A program made the position numbers and the translations under genes. The notes beneath the pieces are model-generated. The model searched no databases and was not told the DNA's origin. It saw only the letters and a list, made by a program, of their open reading frames with translations. 64,000 nt of DNA, from assembly GCF_019679435.2 (NCBI RefSeq), contig NZ_CP139781.1:496001-560000 (forward strand), written 5' to 3'. Shown here in pieces: positions 17,036 to 26,991 of this stretch (the first letter of the stretch is position 1; every line of letters begins with the position of its first letter). The DNA is from Actomonas aquatica (GTDB lineage: Bacteria; Verrucomicrobiota; Verrucomicrobiia; Opitutales; Opitutaceae).

Positions 17036-20000
17036 ATGAGCACTCCGATGCTTGTATTGCGGTGTCGCAAGCGGAATGCTCCCCGGCGTCGCATGTCTAT
17101 GGCGGTATGGAAACAACTGACGCTTGTCTTCGGGATGGTGGCCCTGCTGGGCGTCGGGCCGCTTTCTGCCCATACCCCTTTGCCGGACACGGAATTCCTG
17201 GGTCGCACGTGGGAGACGGAGGAAGGGTTTCCCGACATCGCCGGGGTATCGTTTGCGCAGACGCCGGATGGCTACCTGTGGGTGGGCACGTTTTCACAAT
17301 TGCTGCGATTTGACGGCAATCACTTCACGCGGATCACTTCGCCGGATGCGCCAGGGTTGGACGCCGGACTGGTGTTGGCGCTGCATGTCGATACCCGCGG
17401 TGCGTTGTGGGTGGGCACTCAGGCGGGAGTCGGTCGGCTCTTTGCCGGGAAGTGGACGTGGTGGGGAGAGGACCGGGGGGTGGCGCCGGGAATCGTGCGT
17501 GACATCACGAGCGACTCCGGCGGACGGGTTTATGTGGCGCGGGAAAACTTCCTGCTGACGAATGATGGATCGGTGGCGGACGATTTTCGCAACGTGGAGC
17601 TCCCGCGTTCGTCAGAGGGGCGGAGCGCGCCTTTGCGGGTGGCGATGGACGAACACGATCGCGTTTGGTTGATGGATCACAGTTGGCTCGCGTTCGGTCG
17701 CGAAGGGGAATGGGAAGTTATTTTGGAGGAGAAGGTGCGGGATCCGGGCGACTCCAACCTACTCGGGCTCACACGCGCGCGGGCGGGAGGAATGTGGATT
17801 GCGCGTGATGATGTCGTGCGTCGATGGCATGGCGGGGAGTGGCGCGAAGTGGTGCAACGACCGGCGGCCAATTTACCGGGTGCGGTGCGGATGATGGAGG
17901 ATACGTCGGGTGGGCTCTGGATGGGCAGTTACGTTGCTGGAGTCGCCCGGGTGGATCTCGCGACTCGGGAATATTGGGTGGCGGGGCCGGACGTCGATCT
18001 GCGCAATCCCTCGATTTTGGCGCTCTTGGAAGACCGGGAGGGTAATATCTGGATCGGCACCAACGGAGGCGGCGTCACCCGATTGCGGCCGCGGCTGGTG
18101 TCGCTGCACGGCGTGGGGGAAGGGCTTACGCAGCCGGTGGTGAACAGTTTCCAACCCGACGGTGACGGGTTCTTGTTGGCGACCCATGGCGGTGGTTTGG
18201 TGCGTTGGACGGGCGAAGGTTTTGTCCCGGCGCAGTGGCAGGGCCAAAAACTGGATCCGGGGTGGCCTCAGAGCTTGGAGCAGGATGGCCAGGGCGGATG
18301 GTGGGTGGGCACGTTCAACGACGGGCTGTTTCACATCAACGCTGCGACTGGCATGATCAATCCGCAGCCAATCGCGGGCGAACAGAAGCATCACGTGGCG
18401 GCGCTCAAGCGGGCCGCCGATGGCAGATTGTGGGTGGGCTACGACGGCGGTTTGGCGTGGCGAGATCCGGACGGCGAATGGAGTTTATTTGATCCCCGGT
18501 CGGAAGGGGCGGGGAGCGCGAGCATTCGACACTTGGCCTTGGATGCAGAGGGGGAACTCTGGTTCGCTGGGGTGGGAATTGGTCTGTGGGTCTGGCCACG
18601 GGAGGAGGATACACCGCGCTATCTCGGCTACGGCCTCGATCCAGAGGAAGAAGCCGAGGACGGCATGCCTCATTTGGTCATGGGTCTGACGGCGACGAGA
18701 CGAAATGGGGTGTGGGCGTCTTTTGCGGATGGGCGGATCGAGCAATGGACGACGGAGGGCGTCTCTGTGATTTCGCAAGAACATGGTTTGCCTACCGATA
18801 TTTGGGGGGCTTTGTCATGTGACGGTGAGGGCAATCTGTGGTTGGGCGGCAGTGAGCTATTGGTCCGCATCCCGACAGAGACGCTGCAGGCGTTTCTCAC
18901 GGGAGAGGCCGCGCAGGTGCGGGTCAGTGTGATCGATCATAATGATGGCTTTCCGCCGTCGGGAACACGGGCGGGATTCCAGCCCGTGGTGCAGCGAGAC
19001 GCCAAGGGAGATATCTGGTTTGCCACCTACAAAGGGTTGGCGGTGGTGGATTCAAGCCGGGTGTCCAATCGGGTGGAGATGCCCAACGTGCACATCGAGC
19101 GCATCGATGCCGCCGAGTTGCAGGTGCCGGTGAATGCGGCGGTGAACGAAGTGCGACTGCCGGCGGGCACCCGCCGTGCCACCGTGCGCTACACCGGAGT
19201 CTCGCTGGGCACCCCCTCACGTGTGCGCTACGCGGTGCGTATTCTGGGCGTGGATGATGATTGGGTCGATGTCGGGGCCACGCGCGAGGTGCAGCTGTTG
19301 GATTTTTCCCCGGGGCGTTACGTGGTGCAGGTCAGGGCGTGGTTGGATCACCAACAGGCGGACGCCCGCAATACCACCGAGGTGACCGTCATCATCGAAG
19401 CCGCGTGGTGGGAAACCTGGTGGTTCCGTATTCTGGCGGGGGTGGCGGCGCTGGCGGCGATCGTGGGTTTGGCTTGGCGGGTGATCCATGTGCGACGCCG
19501 CCACATGCTTGAGCGCATGGCGCAGTTGGAGGCTCTGGAGGCGGAACGACGAGAGACGCGCGAGGCGCGGGTGGCCACCGAAGCGGCCGAAGCCGCCAAT
19601 CGAGCCAAGAGCGATTTCCTCGCCAACATGAGTCACGAGATTCGCACTCCGCTGATTGGTGTGATCGGCTCGGCAGAGTTGCTCGAAGGCTCTCAACTCG
19701 ACGACGAACAGCAACTCCACTTGCGCACCCTGCGTGCTTCGGCGGATTCCCTGCTGAGCCTGATCAGTGACATCCTGGACTTTTCCAAAATCGAAGCGGG
19801 CAAGGTGGACATCGAAGCCGTCGAGTTCGATCTCTGGCAGATCCTGGAGGATGTGGCGGGAATCGGCGCCCTGCGCACGGCCGGACAGGATGTGGAGCTG
19901 GGGTTGGTCCTCGATCCGTCCGTGCCGCAGCGCGTCATCGGCGACCCGGCCCGGCTGCGGCAGGTGCTGCTCAATCTCCTGAGCAACGCGCTGAAGTTCA

Positions 20001-21127
20001 CCGCCCACGGGGAAGTGCGATTGGTCGCGCGCGTGGTGAACCCGTCGGATGTGGGCCGGGCGCAACTTTGCTTTGCGGTGCGCGACACCGGCATTGGCAT
20101 CAAGCCGGAGGTGCAAGCGCGCATCATGGAACGCTTCACCCAAGCCGACGCTTCGACAACGCGTCGTTTTGGCGGCACCGGGCTCGGTCTGGCCATCTGC
20201 CAACGGCTGGTCGATCTGATGGGCGGCGCGATGTGCGTCGAAAGTGAAGAGGGGCGAGGATCCGAGTTTAACTTCACGGTCGATTTTGAACTGGGCGCGG
20301 TGGCTGCCCCCCTGCCTGAGAACGTGCCCTTGATCGTTGTTCTGGACACCACGCGACTGGGGGCGGAAACCGCTGCCTGCACGGTGCGGCGATTGGGGCT
20401 GCGAAGTGTCATCGCGGAAGACGCGGATCACGCGCTACGTTTACTGCAAGCGTCGAGCGAGACGGTTCCCGTATTGTTGCTGCGCAACCCGGCGGTGGCC
20501 TGGTCCGACGCGATCGCGGCGCAATGGTCGGAGAAAAACACCTTATGGGTGCAGGAACAGGGGGCTCAACCGCGGCTCACGGGAGCACTGCGCAAGCCGC
20601 TGCTGGCTCCCGGCGATATCGCCGAAGGGCTCATGGCTTTGGGCTTGGATTGGCTTGCGGTGGAGGGGTTGCACAAACCGATTCAGACTCCACGGACCAC
20701 CCCGCAGAAAGAGGCGCCGGAGACCCGGTCCCGCTTCAAGGTGCTGCTGGTTGATGACGAGCTCACCAGTCGACGTATCGGTGAGCGCTTGCTGACCCGC
20801 TTGGGCTACGCCTTCAAGTCGGCGCAAAACGGTGCCGAGGGCGTGGCCTTGGTGCAGGCGGAGGCCTTTGATCTGGTCCTGATGGATTGCCACATGCCGG
20901 TCATGGACGGTTACGAAGCCACCGTGCGGATTCGTTCTCTGCCGGGCAAAGCTCGGGCGATTCCGGTGCTGGCGCTCACCGCCAATGTTGTTGCAGAGAG
21001 TCGCGAGCGCTGCCTGAGCGTCGGCATGAACGACTTCATCTCCAAGCCCGTGCGTTTGGCCGAGCTCGATGCAGCGTTGAAGCGTTGGCTGGTGGTGCAG
21101 GCCGAGGCGTTCGACCCAAGCCGCTGA
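17036..21127 (+). CDS. Hybrid sensor histidine kinase with periplasmic propeller domain
   Basis: A 1363-residue one-component-spanning sensor. It has a signal segment (about 20-45), a two-component-propeller region with repeated LWVGT/IWIGT blades (about 50-680) and a Y_Y_Y-type Ig domain (690-790). A membrane helix at 795-818 is followed by HisKA with phospho-His867 in MSHEIRTPL, then HATPase with [16 protein letters not shown] and GTGLGL. Next comes a degenerate receiver-like stretch (1095-1205) and a full receiver with Asp1284 in LVLMDCHMP. The start at 17036 follows ggag spaced 8 bases; ATGs at 17015, 17093 and 17099 are alternatives. It is divergent from ispH. No DNA-binding output is fused, and no regulator gene is adjacent. 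Related kinases often sense oligosaccharides. Confidence 0.92.
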   Translation: MSTPMLVLRCRKRNAPRRRMSMAVWKQLTLVFGMVALLGVGPLSAHTPLPDTEFLGRTWETEEGFPDIAGVSFAQTPDGYLWVGTFSQLLRFDGNHFTRITSPDAPGLDAGLVLALHVDTRGALWVGTQAGVGRLFAGKWTWWGEDRGVAPGIVRDITSDSGGRVYVARENFLLTNDGSVADDFRNVELPRSSEGRSAPLRVAMDEHDRVWLMDHSWLAFGREGEWEVILEEKVRDPGDSNLLGLTRARAGGMWIARDDVVRRWHGGEWREVVQRPAANLPGAVRMMEDTSGGLWMGSYVAGVARVDLATREYWVAGPDVDLRNPSILALLEDREGNIWIGTNGGGVTRLRPRLVSLHGVGEGLTQPVVNSFQPDGDGFLLATHGGGLVRWTGEGFVPAQWQGQKLDPGWPQSLEQDGQGGWWVGTFNDGLFHINAATGMINPQPIAGEQKHHVAALKRAADGRLWVGYDGGLAWRDPDGEWSLFDPRSEGAGSASIRHLALDAEGELWFAGVGIGLWVWPREEDTPRYLGYGLDPEEEAEDGMPHLVMGLTATRRNGVWASFADGRIEQWTTEGVSVISQEHGLPTDIWGALSCDGEGNLWLGGSELLVRIPTETLQAFLTGEAAQVRVSVIDHNDGFPPSGTRAGFQPVVQRDAKGDIWFATYKGLAVVDSSRVSNRVEMPNVHIERIDAAELQVPVNAAVNEVRLPAGTRRATVRYTGVSLGTPSRVRYAVRILGVDDDWVDVGATREVQLLDFSPGRYVVQVRAWLDHQQADARNTTEVTVIIEAAWWETWWFRILAGVAALAAIVGLAWRVIHVRRRHMLERMAQLEALEAERRETREARVATEAAEAANRAKSDFLANMSHEIRTPLIGVIGSAELLEGSQLDDEQQLHLRTLRASADSLLSLISDILDFSKIEAGKVDIEAVEFDLWQILEDVAGIGALRTAGQDVELGLVLDPSVPQRVIGDPARLRQVLLNLLSNALKFTAHGEVRLVARVVNPSDVGRAQLCFAVRDTGIGIKPEVQARIMERFTQADASTTRRFGGTGLGLAICQRLVDLMGGAMCVESEEGRGSEFNFTVDFELGAVAAPLPENVPLIVVLDTTRLGAETAACTVRRLGLRSVIAEDADHALRLLQASSETVPVLLLRNPAVAWSDAIAAQWSEKNTLWVQEQGAQPRLTGALRKPLLAPGDIAEGLMALGLDWLAVEGLHKPIQTPRTTPQKEAPETRSRFKVLLVDDELTSRRIGERLLTRLGYAFKSAQNGAEGVALVQAEAFDLVLMDCHMPVMDGYEATVRIRSLPGKARAIPVLALTANVVAESRERCLSVGMNDFISKPVRLAELDAALKRWLVVQAEAFDPSR

Positions 21128-21137
21128 TGCGACTGAT

Positions 21138-21590
21138 TCAGCCGCGGCCGCCAAAGGCCGTGTAGTCGTCGAGTTCGAGGCGATCGAAGGTCGTAACGAT
21201 GTCGAGCCGCCCGGGGGCCATACGTTCGATTTCGGTGGCAAAGTTGCCATGGCGACGCGGGTCGCCGGGAGCGAGGTTCTCCAGCCAGTCGGACCACGCC
21301 AGAATCTCGTGCGGCAGGCGCGCCGGGCTGAGGTGCTCCATCAGCCAAGCGAGCATCTCGGTGTCGGATTTGCCGCATTTGACCGCGTCCAGAAAAGCGG
21401 TGGCGTCGACTCCGGCGAAGGCGAAGAGGCGCTCGTCCATGGGGCACGGGTAGATGTAGTCGCCGTGTTTGCCGGCGGCGAAGGCGCGGGCTTTGTCCAA
21501 TAGGCGGGGCAGGTGCACGAAGCCGCCGAGACGCACCCGCGGGCTGCGGGGCGGGTGTTGGGTGAGGTCGGGAGCGCTGTAGTCGATCAT
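21138..21590 (-). CDS. DUF5069 family protein
   Basis: A 150-residue soluble protein opening DLTQHPPRSPRVRLGGFVHLPRLLDKARA, the diagnostic start of DUF5069 as I recall it. It contains DERLFAFAGVDATAFLDAV and LSDTEM-type segments seen in the family. Function is unknown. No signal or membrane segment is visible. It ends 10 bases from the stop of the convergent hybrid kinase and follows the 83-residue gene by 24 bases. Confidence 0.78.
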   Translation of the reverse strand: MIDYSAPDLTQHPPRSPRVRLGGFVHLPRLLDKARAFAAGKHGDYIYPCPMDERLFAFAGVDATAFLDAVKCGKSDTEMLAWLMEHLSPARLPHEILAWSDWLENLAPGDPRRHGNFATEIERMAPGRLDIVTTFDRLELDDYTAFGGRG

Positions 21591-21614
21591 GGCGACGACC
21601 AGCGTCGCGGCCTC

Positions 21615-21866
21615 TCAGTCGTCGTCAACGTTGCCGTGCCCGCGGCGTTGGGGCACGTCGTCGTAGTCACTGCCGAAGAAGTCCTCGCCTTCGAGAATTT
21701 CCAGCACGCCGTTGATCACGACCGTCTGTTCCTTGCGGGACAAATCGGGGTAGTTCTCCTGCACGTGATCGGCAACGGCATCCCGGGTTTCCTTGCGGCC
21801 CACGACATCGGACAGAAACGAATCCGCGTTGTCGGCGACTTCATCCACCAAACGGTTCAGGTTCAT
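21615..21866 (-). CDS. Small acidic protein of unknown function
   Basis: An 83-residue product from ATG 21866 (MNLNRLVDEVADNADSFLSD), all-helical in the first 65 residues with an acidic, disordered C-terminus (FFGSDYDDVPQRR to DDD). An upstream in-frame ATG at 22010 is less likely because it would add low-complexity sequence. It sits between the AlkC-like gene and the DUF5069 gene on the same strand. I recognise no family. Confidence 0.62.
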   Translation of the reverse strand: MNLNRLVDEVADNADSFLSDVVGRKETRDAVADHVQENYPDLSRKEQTVVINGVLEILEGEDFFGSDYDDVPQRRGHGNVDDD

Positions 21867-21951
21867 GGTGCTTTCAGATAGCAACGGGAGGCCGTATCGG
21901 CAACCGGAGCCGAAACTCTCTGCGCCGCTTTTTTTGTAATCCGTGCGGGAC

Positions 21952-23061
21952 TCAGCGTCGCAGATCAAAGCCGGTGCGGGCCAAAATCTGGCCGTTGATC
22001 TGGAGCTCAATGCGATGGTGGCCGGCGTAGTGGCGACGGGTGGAGAAGTCCTGGATCGTTTGCCGTTTACGCAGTGATAGGGTTTCCCCGGGGGCGAGTG
22101 ATAATTCCTTCCACTTGAACACCTTGGGCGAGGTGCTGCCGTTGGCTTTCACGTAATGGACAATGTAGTCGACGATCAGCTGTTGCGTCTTGCGGCTGGT
22201 GGAGCGCAGTTCGGCTTCGAGTTGCAGGGGCGTGCCCAGCGTCAAGCGGGTGGGGGCGGCCGTGAAGGTGGCGACATCCAGTTTCGGGGCTTGGCCGGCG
22301 CCCATGAGCTCCAGCGCGGCGGGGTGGCCGTTTTTGACCAGAGTGCGCAAGCCACGTTTCACGATCCACGCGGTGAGCGGATTGTCGCGGTCCCAATCGC
22401 GCACCAGCGCGACCACGTAGTTGGGGTGATCCTTGGCGATGTCGTTGAGGTGATTGGCCACCGACTTCCGGACGTAAAGCGAGGGATCGGCTTTGAGGGC
22501 CTCGAGAATCGGCCTGGTGGGCGAAGGGTCTTCGACGAGAAAGCCGAGCCGGAGCCCCCAGGGAAGTCGCGGCCGGCTGCCTTCGCTGGCAAGGCGGCGC
22601 ACGTGTTCGTTGTCGTCTCGCGTCCACTTCAGCAGGGTGGCGAGCGTCGTCTTGGGGTCGTTCTGGATATAAGGCCGGATCGCAAACTCGGCGGAGCCGA
22701 ATTGTGTGAAATGGCGCATCGCGGCCAGCGCCCGGGTCGGATCATCCGTGCCGTAGCGGCCGGCGAATTCGGCGAACCAGATACCGACGAAGTTGTGGTC
22801 GGAACGGGCGGCGAGTTTTTCGAGCACCTGCAGTTTTTCCGCGTAGGAACCGGGCAGAGCGGCATGGGCGGCGACGGGAGTTTGTCGCAAACGCTCCATG
22901 AGCGAGCGCGATTCCAGTCCCTCCAACGTGAGTTGCAAAAACTGCTTCCGGTCGAAAGCGGGGCAGACGCTGGCAAGTTGGTCAGCGATCTCGCGGTATA
23001 GGGTGGGGTTAAACCAGTCCTTGAACGCTTCGGGCTGGGTTGTTTCCGCGGGCGGGGGCAT
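21952..23061 (-). CDS. AlkC-like DNA alkylation repair protein (HEAT repeats)
   Basis: A 369-residue product. Residues 1-265 form HEAT-like helical repeats with the conserved DNEHVRRLASEGSRPRLPWGLRL segment near 150-170 that is typical of AlkC/AlkD DNA glycosylases. These excise alkylated bases such as 3-methyladenine. Residues 270-369 are a beta-rich domain (LTLGTPLQLEAELRS, QLIVDYIVHYVK, HHRIELQINGQILARTGF), matching the Ig-like C-terminal domain of AlkC rather than AlkD. It begins 19 bases after the TPR gene on the same strand. Confidence 0.85.
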   Translation of the reverse strand: MPPPAETTQPEAFKDWFNPTLYREIADQLASVCPAFDRKQFLQLTLEGLESRSLMERLRQTPVAAHAALPGSYAEKLQVLEKLAARSDHNFVGIWFAEFAGRYGTDDPTRALAAMRHFTQFGSAEFAIRPYIQNDPKTTLATLLKWTRDDNEHVRRLASEGSRPRLPWGLRLGFLVEDPSPTRPILEALKADPSLYVRKSVANHLNDIAKDHPNYVVALVRDWDRDNPLTAWIVKRGLRTLVKNGHPAALELMGAGQAPKLDVATFTAAPTRLTLGTPLQLEAELRSTSRKTQQLIVDYIVHYVKANGSTSPKVFKWKELSLAPGETLSLRKRQTIQDFSTRRHYAGHHRIELQINGQILARTGFDLRR

Positions 23062-23080
23062 GACCCGCAGGCTGGCAGAC

Positions 23081-24094
23081 TCAGGCGGCGCCTTGCGATT
23101 CGATTTCGCGGTGGACCGCGGCTTGGGAGCGGTGCTTCAGGGCGGTGAGTTTTTTCCCCGCGCGGTCGGCGGCGACGGCGCAGTCCTCGTGTAACAAGCG
23201 CGAGAGCGCGTGGGCGCCGATGACCTCGGCGAGTTGCAGAGCTTCCTGGCGGAACAGCGCGGCTTGCGGCGCGAAGGAGGAATCGATGCGGGAACGGTCC
23301 TCGGTGATGCGAGCCCGATGAAGCATGGCTTCGGCTTCGGTGCGCCGGTCGCCGCCGATCGCGGCCAGCGCGGCTGCTTCGTCGAGGAGGTCGAGCGCGT
23401 CCTGCCATTCGTTGCGCCGGCTGCGGATGCGGCCGAGGTTGATCAAGACGGCGGGTTCATCGATGCGATCATCGATGTCGCGACAAATGCGCAAAGCGGT
23501 GGAGCAATGGTCGAGCGCGGCCTCCACTTCGTCCATCTGCAGGAGGCAATCGCCGAGGTTGTTGTGGGTGCGCGCAGCGAAACGTTGGTCGCCGGTATGT
23601 TGGCAGATCGCCAGAGCGCACTGGTAGTGCGTTTTGGCTTCGGGCAGTCGGTCGAGCGCGGTCAGAATGTTGGCCACGCTGCCCAGAGCTCCAGCGTGAG
23701 CCGGGAGGTCGTCGAGTCGCTGGCGGATCTCCAGGGCGGACTCGTAATAGGACAGCGCGTCAACCAGGAGTCCGCGGCTCCACGCAATGTTGCCAAGCGC
23801 TACGCAGGCGCGGCCGACCCCGGCTTCGTTGTCGAGCAGCTCGTAGCGTTGCATCGCATCTTCGCCGGCGGCCTGGGCGCGATCATACTGGCAGAGGATG
23901 CGTAGGGCGATGGCCCGGCGTTCCTGCACGCGGGCGATTTGGGCGGAGTCACGGCGGTCGAGCGTGTTGAGCAAAGACTTAAATTCCGCCTCGGCCAACA
24001 AGGGCTCTCGATAGAGCTGGTCGTTGGCGCGCTGATACGCCGACTCGAAATCGGTGGAGGTCGCTTTGCCCTTTGCTGGTTGTGCTTCGCCCAT
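23081..24094 (-). CDS. TPR repeat protein
   Basis: A 337-residue product built from tetratricopeptide repeats (about 50-290) with units such as GRACVALGNIAWSRGLLVDALSYYESAL, ALGSVANILTALDRLPEAKTHYQCAL and RTHNNLGDCLLQMDEVEAALDHCSTAL. No signal peptide, enzyme domain or kinase is fused. MGEAQPAKG at 24094 is preferred over the ATG at 24148, which lies in the hairpin region after alaS. It is probably a protein-interaction scaffold with unknown partners. Confidence 0.78.
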   Translation of the reverse strand: MGEAQPAKGKATSTDFESAYQRANDQLYREPLLAEAEFKSLLNTLDRRDSAQIARVQERRAIALRILCQYDRAQAAGEDAMQRYELLDNEAGVGRACVALGNIAWSRGLLVDALSYYESALEIRQRLDDLPAHAGALGSVANILTALDRLPEAKTHYQCALAICQHTGDQRFAARTHNNLGDCLLQMDEVEAALDHCSTALRICRDIDDRIDEPAVLINLGRIRSRRNEWQDALDLLDEAAALAAIGGDRRTEAEAMLHRARITEDRSRIDSSFAPQAALFRQEALQLAEVIGAHALSRLLHEDCAVAADRAGKKLTALKHRSQAAVHREIESQGAA

Positions 24095-24119
24095 GTTTTG
24101 CAAACCACAGGCTGCAGGA

Positions 24120-24151
24120 CCGGTGCCAGTCCGTCTACGGAAAGGCACCGG
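24120..24151. repeat. Inverted repeat between alaS and the TPR gene
   Basis: Arms ccggtgcc (24120-24127) and ggcaccgg (24144-24151) are perfect complements with a 16-base loop. They lie in the 105-base gap between the alaS stop and the TPR start. There is no T-run, so it may be an mRNA structure rather than an intrinsic terminator. Confidence 0.4.
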
Positions 24152-24199
24152 GGATTATTACGCAGCGCCGCAGGGCGGAATTGCGGGGGCGGGGGGCGA

Positions 24200-26896
24200 T
24201 CAGAGCTTGAGCACTTCGGCGAGCTTCTCGGGCTCGCGTCCGCCACCCATGGCGAAGTCGGGTTTGCCGCCGCCTTTGCCGCCGAGCGCGGCCGCCCGTT
24301 CACCAATCAGCTGACCGGCTTTCACGCCGGCCGCGATGGCGGCGGGTGAACAGAAGGCGACCAGCGAGGACTTTTCGCCGAAGGCCGCGCCGAGGACGAC
24401 GACACCTTCACCGAGCTTGCTGATGATCTGCGAACCAAGCGCGCGCAGGGTGTTCGGGTTCTCGGTGCTGACGACTGCGGAGACCCATTTGATGCCGTCT
24501 TTCTCGACGGCGTTGGCGACGAGTTCATCGGCCTGACCGGCGGCGGCTTTCTGCTCAAACGCTTTCAGCTTCTTCTCCACCTCGGCCTTCTGGGCGAGCA
24601 GTGTGTCGAGCTTGGCGGCGACGTCGGCCGGCCCGGCGCTGAGTTTGCTGCTGACGGTCTGCAGGGCGGCCTCGTGATCGGCCACAAAGTCGTAGGCGGC
24701 GGAGCCGGCGACCGCCTCGATACGGCGGGTGCCGGCGGCGATGGCGCCTTCGGACACGATCTTGATGAGGCCGATCTCACCGGTGGTGAGCACGTGGGTG
24801 CCACCGCAGAGTTCACGGCTGTAACCACCGATATCGACGACGCGCACGATGCGGCCGTATTTCTCGCCGAAGAAGGCGAGGGTGCCCTCGGGCTTCTTGT
24901 CGAAGTCGGCTTCGTAGGTTTCGACCGGCGCGTTGTCGATGACCTGCTCGTTGACGAGGCGCTCGACGGTGGCGATCTGCTCCGGGGTCATGGCCTCGAA
25001 GTGCGCGAAGTCGAAACGCATGCGTTCCGGGGTCTTCGACGTGCCGGCCTGATGCACGTGGGTGCCGAGCACCTTGCGCAGCGCCCAGTGAATAAGGTGG
25101 GCGGCGCTGTGGTGGCGCGAGATGGCGCGGCGGCGCGTCATGTCGACATTGAGAATCGCACTGGCACCGGACTCGACGGTGGTCTCGCCCTTCACCTTAT
25201 GGAGGAAGCGGCCGGACTTGTCCTTCACTGTATCCACAATCTGGATCGTGGTGTCGCCGGTGGTGACGGTGCCGGCGTCGCCGGCCTGGCCACCCATCTC
25301 GGCGTAGAAGGGGGAACGGTCGAAGACGAGATAGGTGCCTTGGTCGGAGCTGATGACGTCAACGACGGTGGCGGCGAAGTCGATGAGGTTGGCGCGGTCG
25401 TAACCGGTGAACTCGGTGGCGGTATGCTCGACCTGCTCTTCGCCCTCGGTGGCGGCGACGATGACTTCCTTTTTCTGCGCGGCGCGGGCGCGTTCGCGCT
25501 GCTGCTCCATGCAGGTGTGGTAGCCGTCGCCGTCGACGGTGAGACCGCGCTCGGTGGCAAGCAGCTGGGTCATGTCGAGCGGGAAGCCGTAGGTGTCGTA
25601 GAGTTGGAAGGCGGTGGCGCCATCGACGTTTTTGCCGTCGGCGGTGGCGTCATTGAAGATCGCCAAGCCGCGGTCGAGTGTCTTGCCGAAGCTTTCCTCT
25701 TCGCTGCGGATGACGCGGCGGATGATTTCCTGTTTCTCGACGAGTTCGGGGAAGACCGGGCCGAGGGCTTCGACGACGGGCTGCACGAGCTTTTCGAAGA
25801 AGCCGGTGTCGAGACCGAGCTTCTTGCCGTAGAGGATGCCGCGGCGGAGGATGCGGCGGATGACGTAGTTGCGACCTTCGTTGCCGGGCAGGATGTTGTC
25901 GGCGATGGCGCAGCTCACGCAGCGGGCGTGGTCGGCGAGGACGCGGAAGGCGATGTCGGTGTTTTCCTGTTCGCTGAGGCCTTCGCGTTTGGTCGGCACG
26001 GTGGCCGCGTAGGTCTTGCCGGAGAGTTCAGCGACCTTGGCGAAGAGGGTGGCAAACATGTCGGCCGCGTAGTTGGTCGGCTCGGCGGAGAAGTCGGTGA
26101 AGCCCTTGGTGCAGGCGTGGATGCCGGCGACGCGTTCGAAGCCCATGCCGGTGTCGACGTGCTTGGCGGCGAGAGGGGCAAAGGTGCCGTCGGCGTTGGC
26201 GTTGAACTGGATGAACACGTGGTTCCAGATCTCGATGCAGCGCGGGCTGTCGTTGTTGACGAGGGCGCGACCGGGCGCCTCGTCGTCGGACGGGAGGAGG
26301 TTGAAGTGGACCTCGGAACACGGGCCGCAGGGGCCGGTGTCACCCATCATCCAGAAGTTGTCCTTTTTGTTGCCGTTGACGATGTGCACGGCGGGGTCGA
26401 GGCCCTCGGCTTCGAAGATGCCCTTCCAGATGTTGTAGGCTTCCTGGTCGAACTCGGACGGGTCGCCTTCGCCGGGCGAGTAGACGGTGGCGAAGAGGCG
26501 TTTGGCGGGGATGCCCCAAACTTTGGTGAGCAGCTCCCAGCCCCAAGTGATCGACTCCTTTTTGAAGTAATCGCCGAAGGACCAGTTGCCGAGCATCTCG
26601 AAGAGGGTGTGGTGGTAGGTGTCGTAACCGACGTCCTCGAGGTCGTTGTGTTTACCGCCGGCGCGGATGCACTTCTGGGTGTCGGCCGCGCGGGTGTCGG
26701 CGGCGGGCAGGGCGCCGGCCCACGACGAGACGTTGGGCGCCTGTTCACCGAGGAAGATCGGCACGAACTGGTTCATGCCGGCGTTGGTGAAGAGCAGCCC
26801 GGGCGAATCGGGCATGAGCGACGCCGACGGCACGATGGTGTGCTGCTTGGAGGCGAAGAAATCGAGGAACGACTGGCGAATTTCGGCAGAGGTCAT
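24200..26896 (-). CDS. alaS: Alanyl-tRNA synthetase
   Basis: An 898-residue, full-length class II synthetase that charges tRNA-Ala. The N-terminal catalytic domain has FLDFFASKQHTIVPSASL and LLFTNAGMNQFVPIFLG. The editing domain has HHSAAHLIHWALRKVLG, and the CGGTHV motif later in the editing region carries zinc-binding residues. The C-terminal domain begins around residue 730 and includes glycine-rich GGKGGGKPDFAMGG. The product begins MTSAEIRQSFLDFF, as in the family. It is followed on its 5' side by a REP-like inverted repeat. Confidence 0.97.
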   Translation of the reverse strand: MTSAEIRQSFLDFFASKQHTIVPSASLMPDSPGLLFTNAGMNQFVPIFLGEQAPNVSSWAGALPAADTRAADTQKCIRAGGKHNDLEDVGYDTYHHTLFEMLGNWSFGDYFKKESITWGWELLTKVWGIPAKRLFATVYSPGEGDPSEFDQEAYNIWKGIFEAEGLDPAVHIVNGNKKDNFWMMGDTGPCGPCSEVHFNLLPSDDEAPGRALVNNDSPRCIEIWNHVFIQFNANADGTFAPLAAKHVDTGMGFERVAGIHACTKGFTDFSAEPTNYAADMFATLFAKVAELSGKTYAATVPTKREGLSEQENTDIAFRVLADHARCVSCAIADNILPGNEGRNYVIRRILRRGILYGKKLGLDTGFFEKLVQPVVEALGPVFPELVEKQEIIRRVIRSEEESFGKTLDRGLAIFNDATADGKNVDGATAFQLYDTYGFPLDMTQLLATERGLTVDGDGYHTCMEQQRERARAAQKKEVIVAATEGEEQVEHTATEFTGYDRANLIDFAATVVDVISSDQGTYLVFDRSPFYAEMGGQAGDAGTVTTGDTTIQIVDTVKDKSGRFLHKVKGETTVESGASAILNVDMTRRRAISRHHSAAHLIHWALRKVLGTHVHQAGTSKTPERMRFDFAHFEAMTPEQIATVERLVNEQVIDNAPVETYEADFDKKPEGTLAFFGEKYGRIVRVVDIGGYSRELCGGTHVLTTGEIGLIKIVSEGAIAAGTRRIEAVAGSAAYDFVADHEAALQTVSSKLSAGPADVAAKLDTLLAQKAEVEKKLKAFEQKAAAGQADELVANAVEKDGIKWVSAVVSTENPNTLRALGSQIISKLGEGVVVLGAAFGEKSSLVAFCSPAAIAAGVKAGQLIGERAAALGGKGGGKPDFAMGGGREPEKLAEVLKL

Positions 26897-26906
26897 GGTA
26901 GAGAAA

Positions 26907-26986
26907 AGTAGCGAGTAGCGTGTAGTGGGTAGCGAGTAGATTCGCGGCGGGGCATGCTCGCTACCCGCTACTGACTACTCGCTACT
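26907..26986. repeat. REP-like imperfect inverted repeat
   Basis: Left arm 26907-26936 and right arm 26957-26986 are 30 bases each and match in reverse complement at 26 of 30 positions, around a 20-base spacer. Each arm is itself made of short repeats of the type gtagcgag. It fills the alaS-leuB gap of 95 bases, between the alaS start and the leuB stop, and looks like a dispersed palindromic element. Confidence 0.75.
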
Positions 26987-26991
26987 GCGAA

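Noticed and set aside
24674-26911. A 745-residue plus-strand open frame over alaS
   Set aside because: Shadow of alaS: low-complexity Gly/Val/Asp composition, no motifs, no start context.
26907-26986. CRISPR array
   Set aside because: The repeated short units form one inverted pair, not regularly spaced direct repeats with unique spacers.
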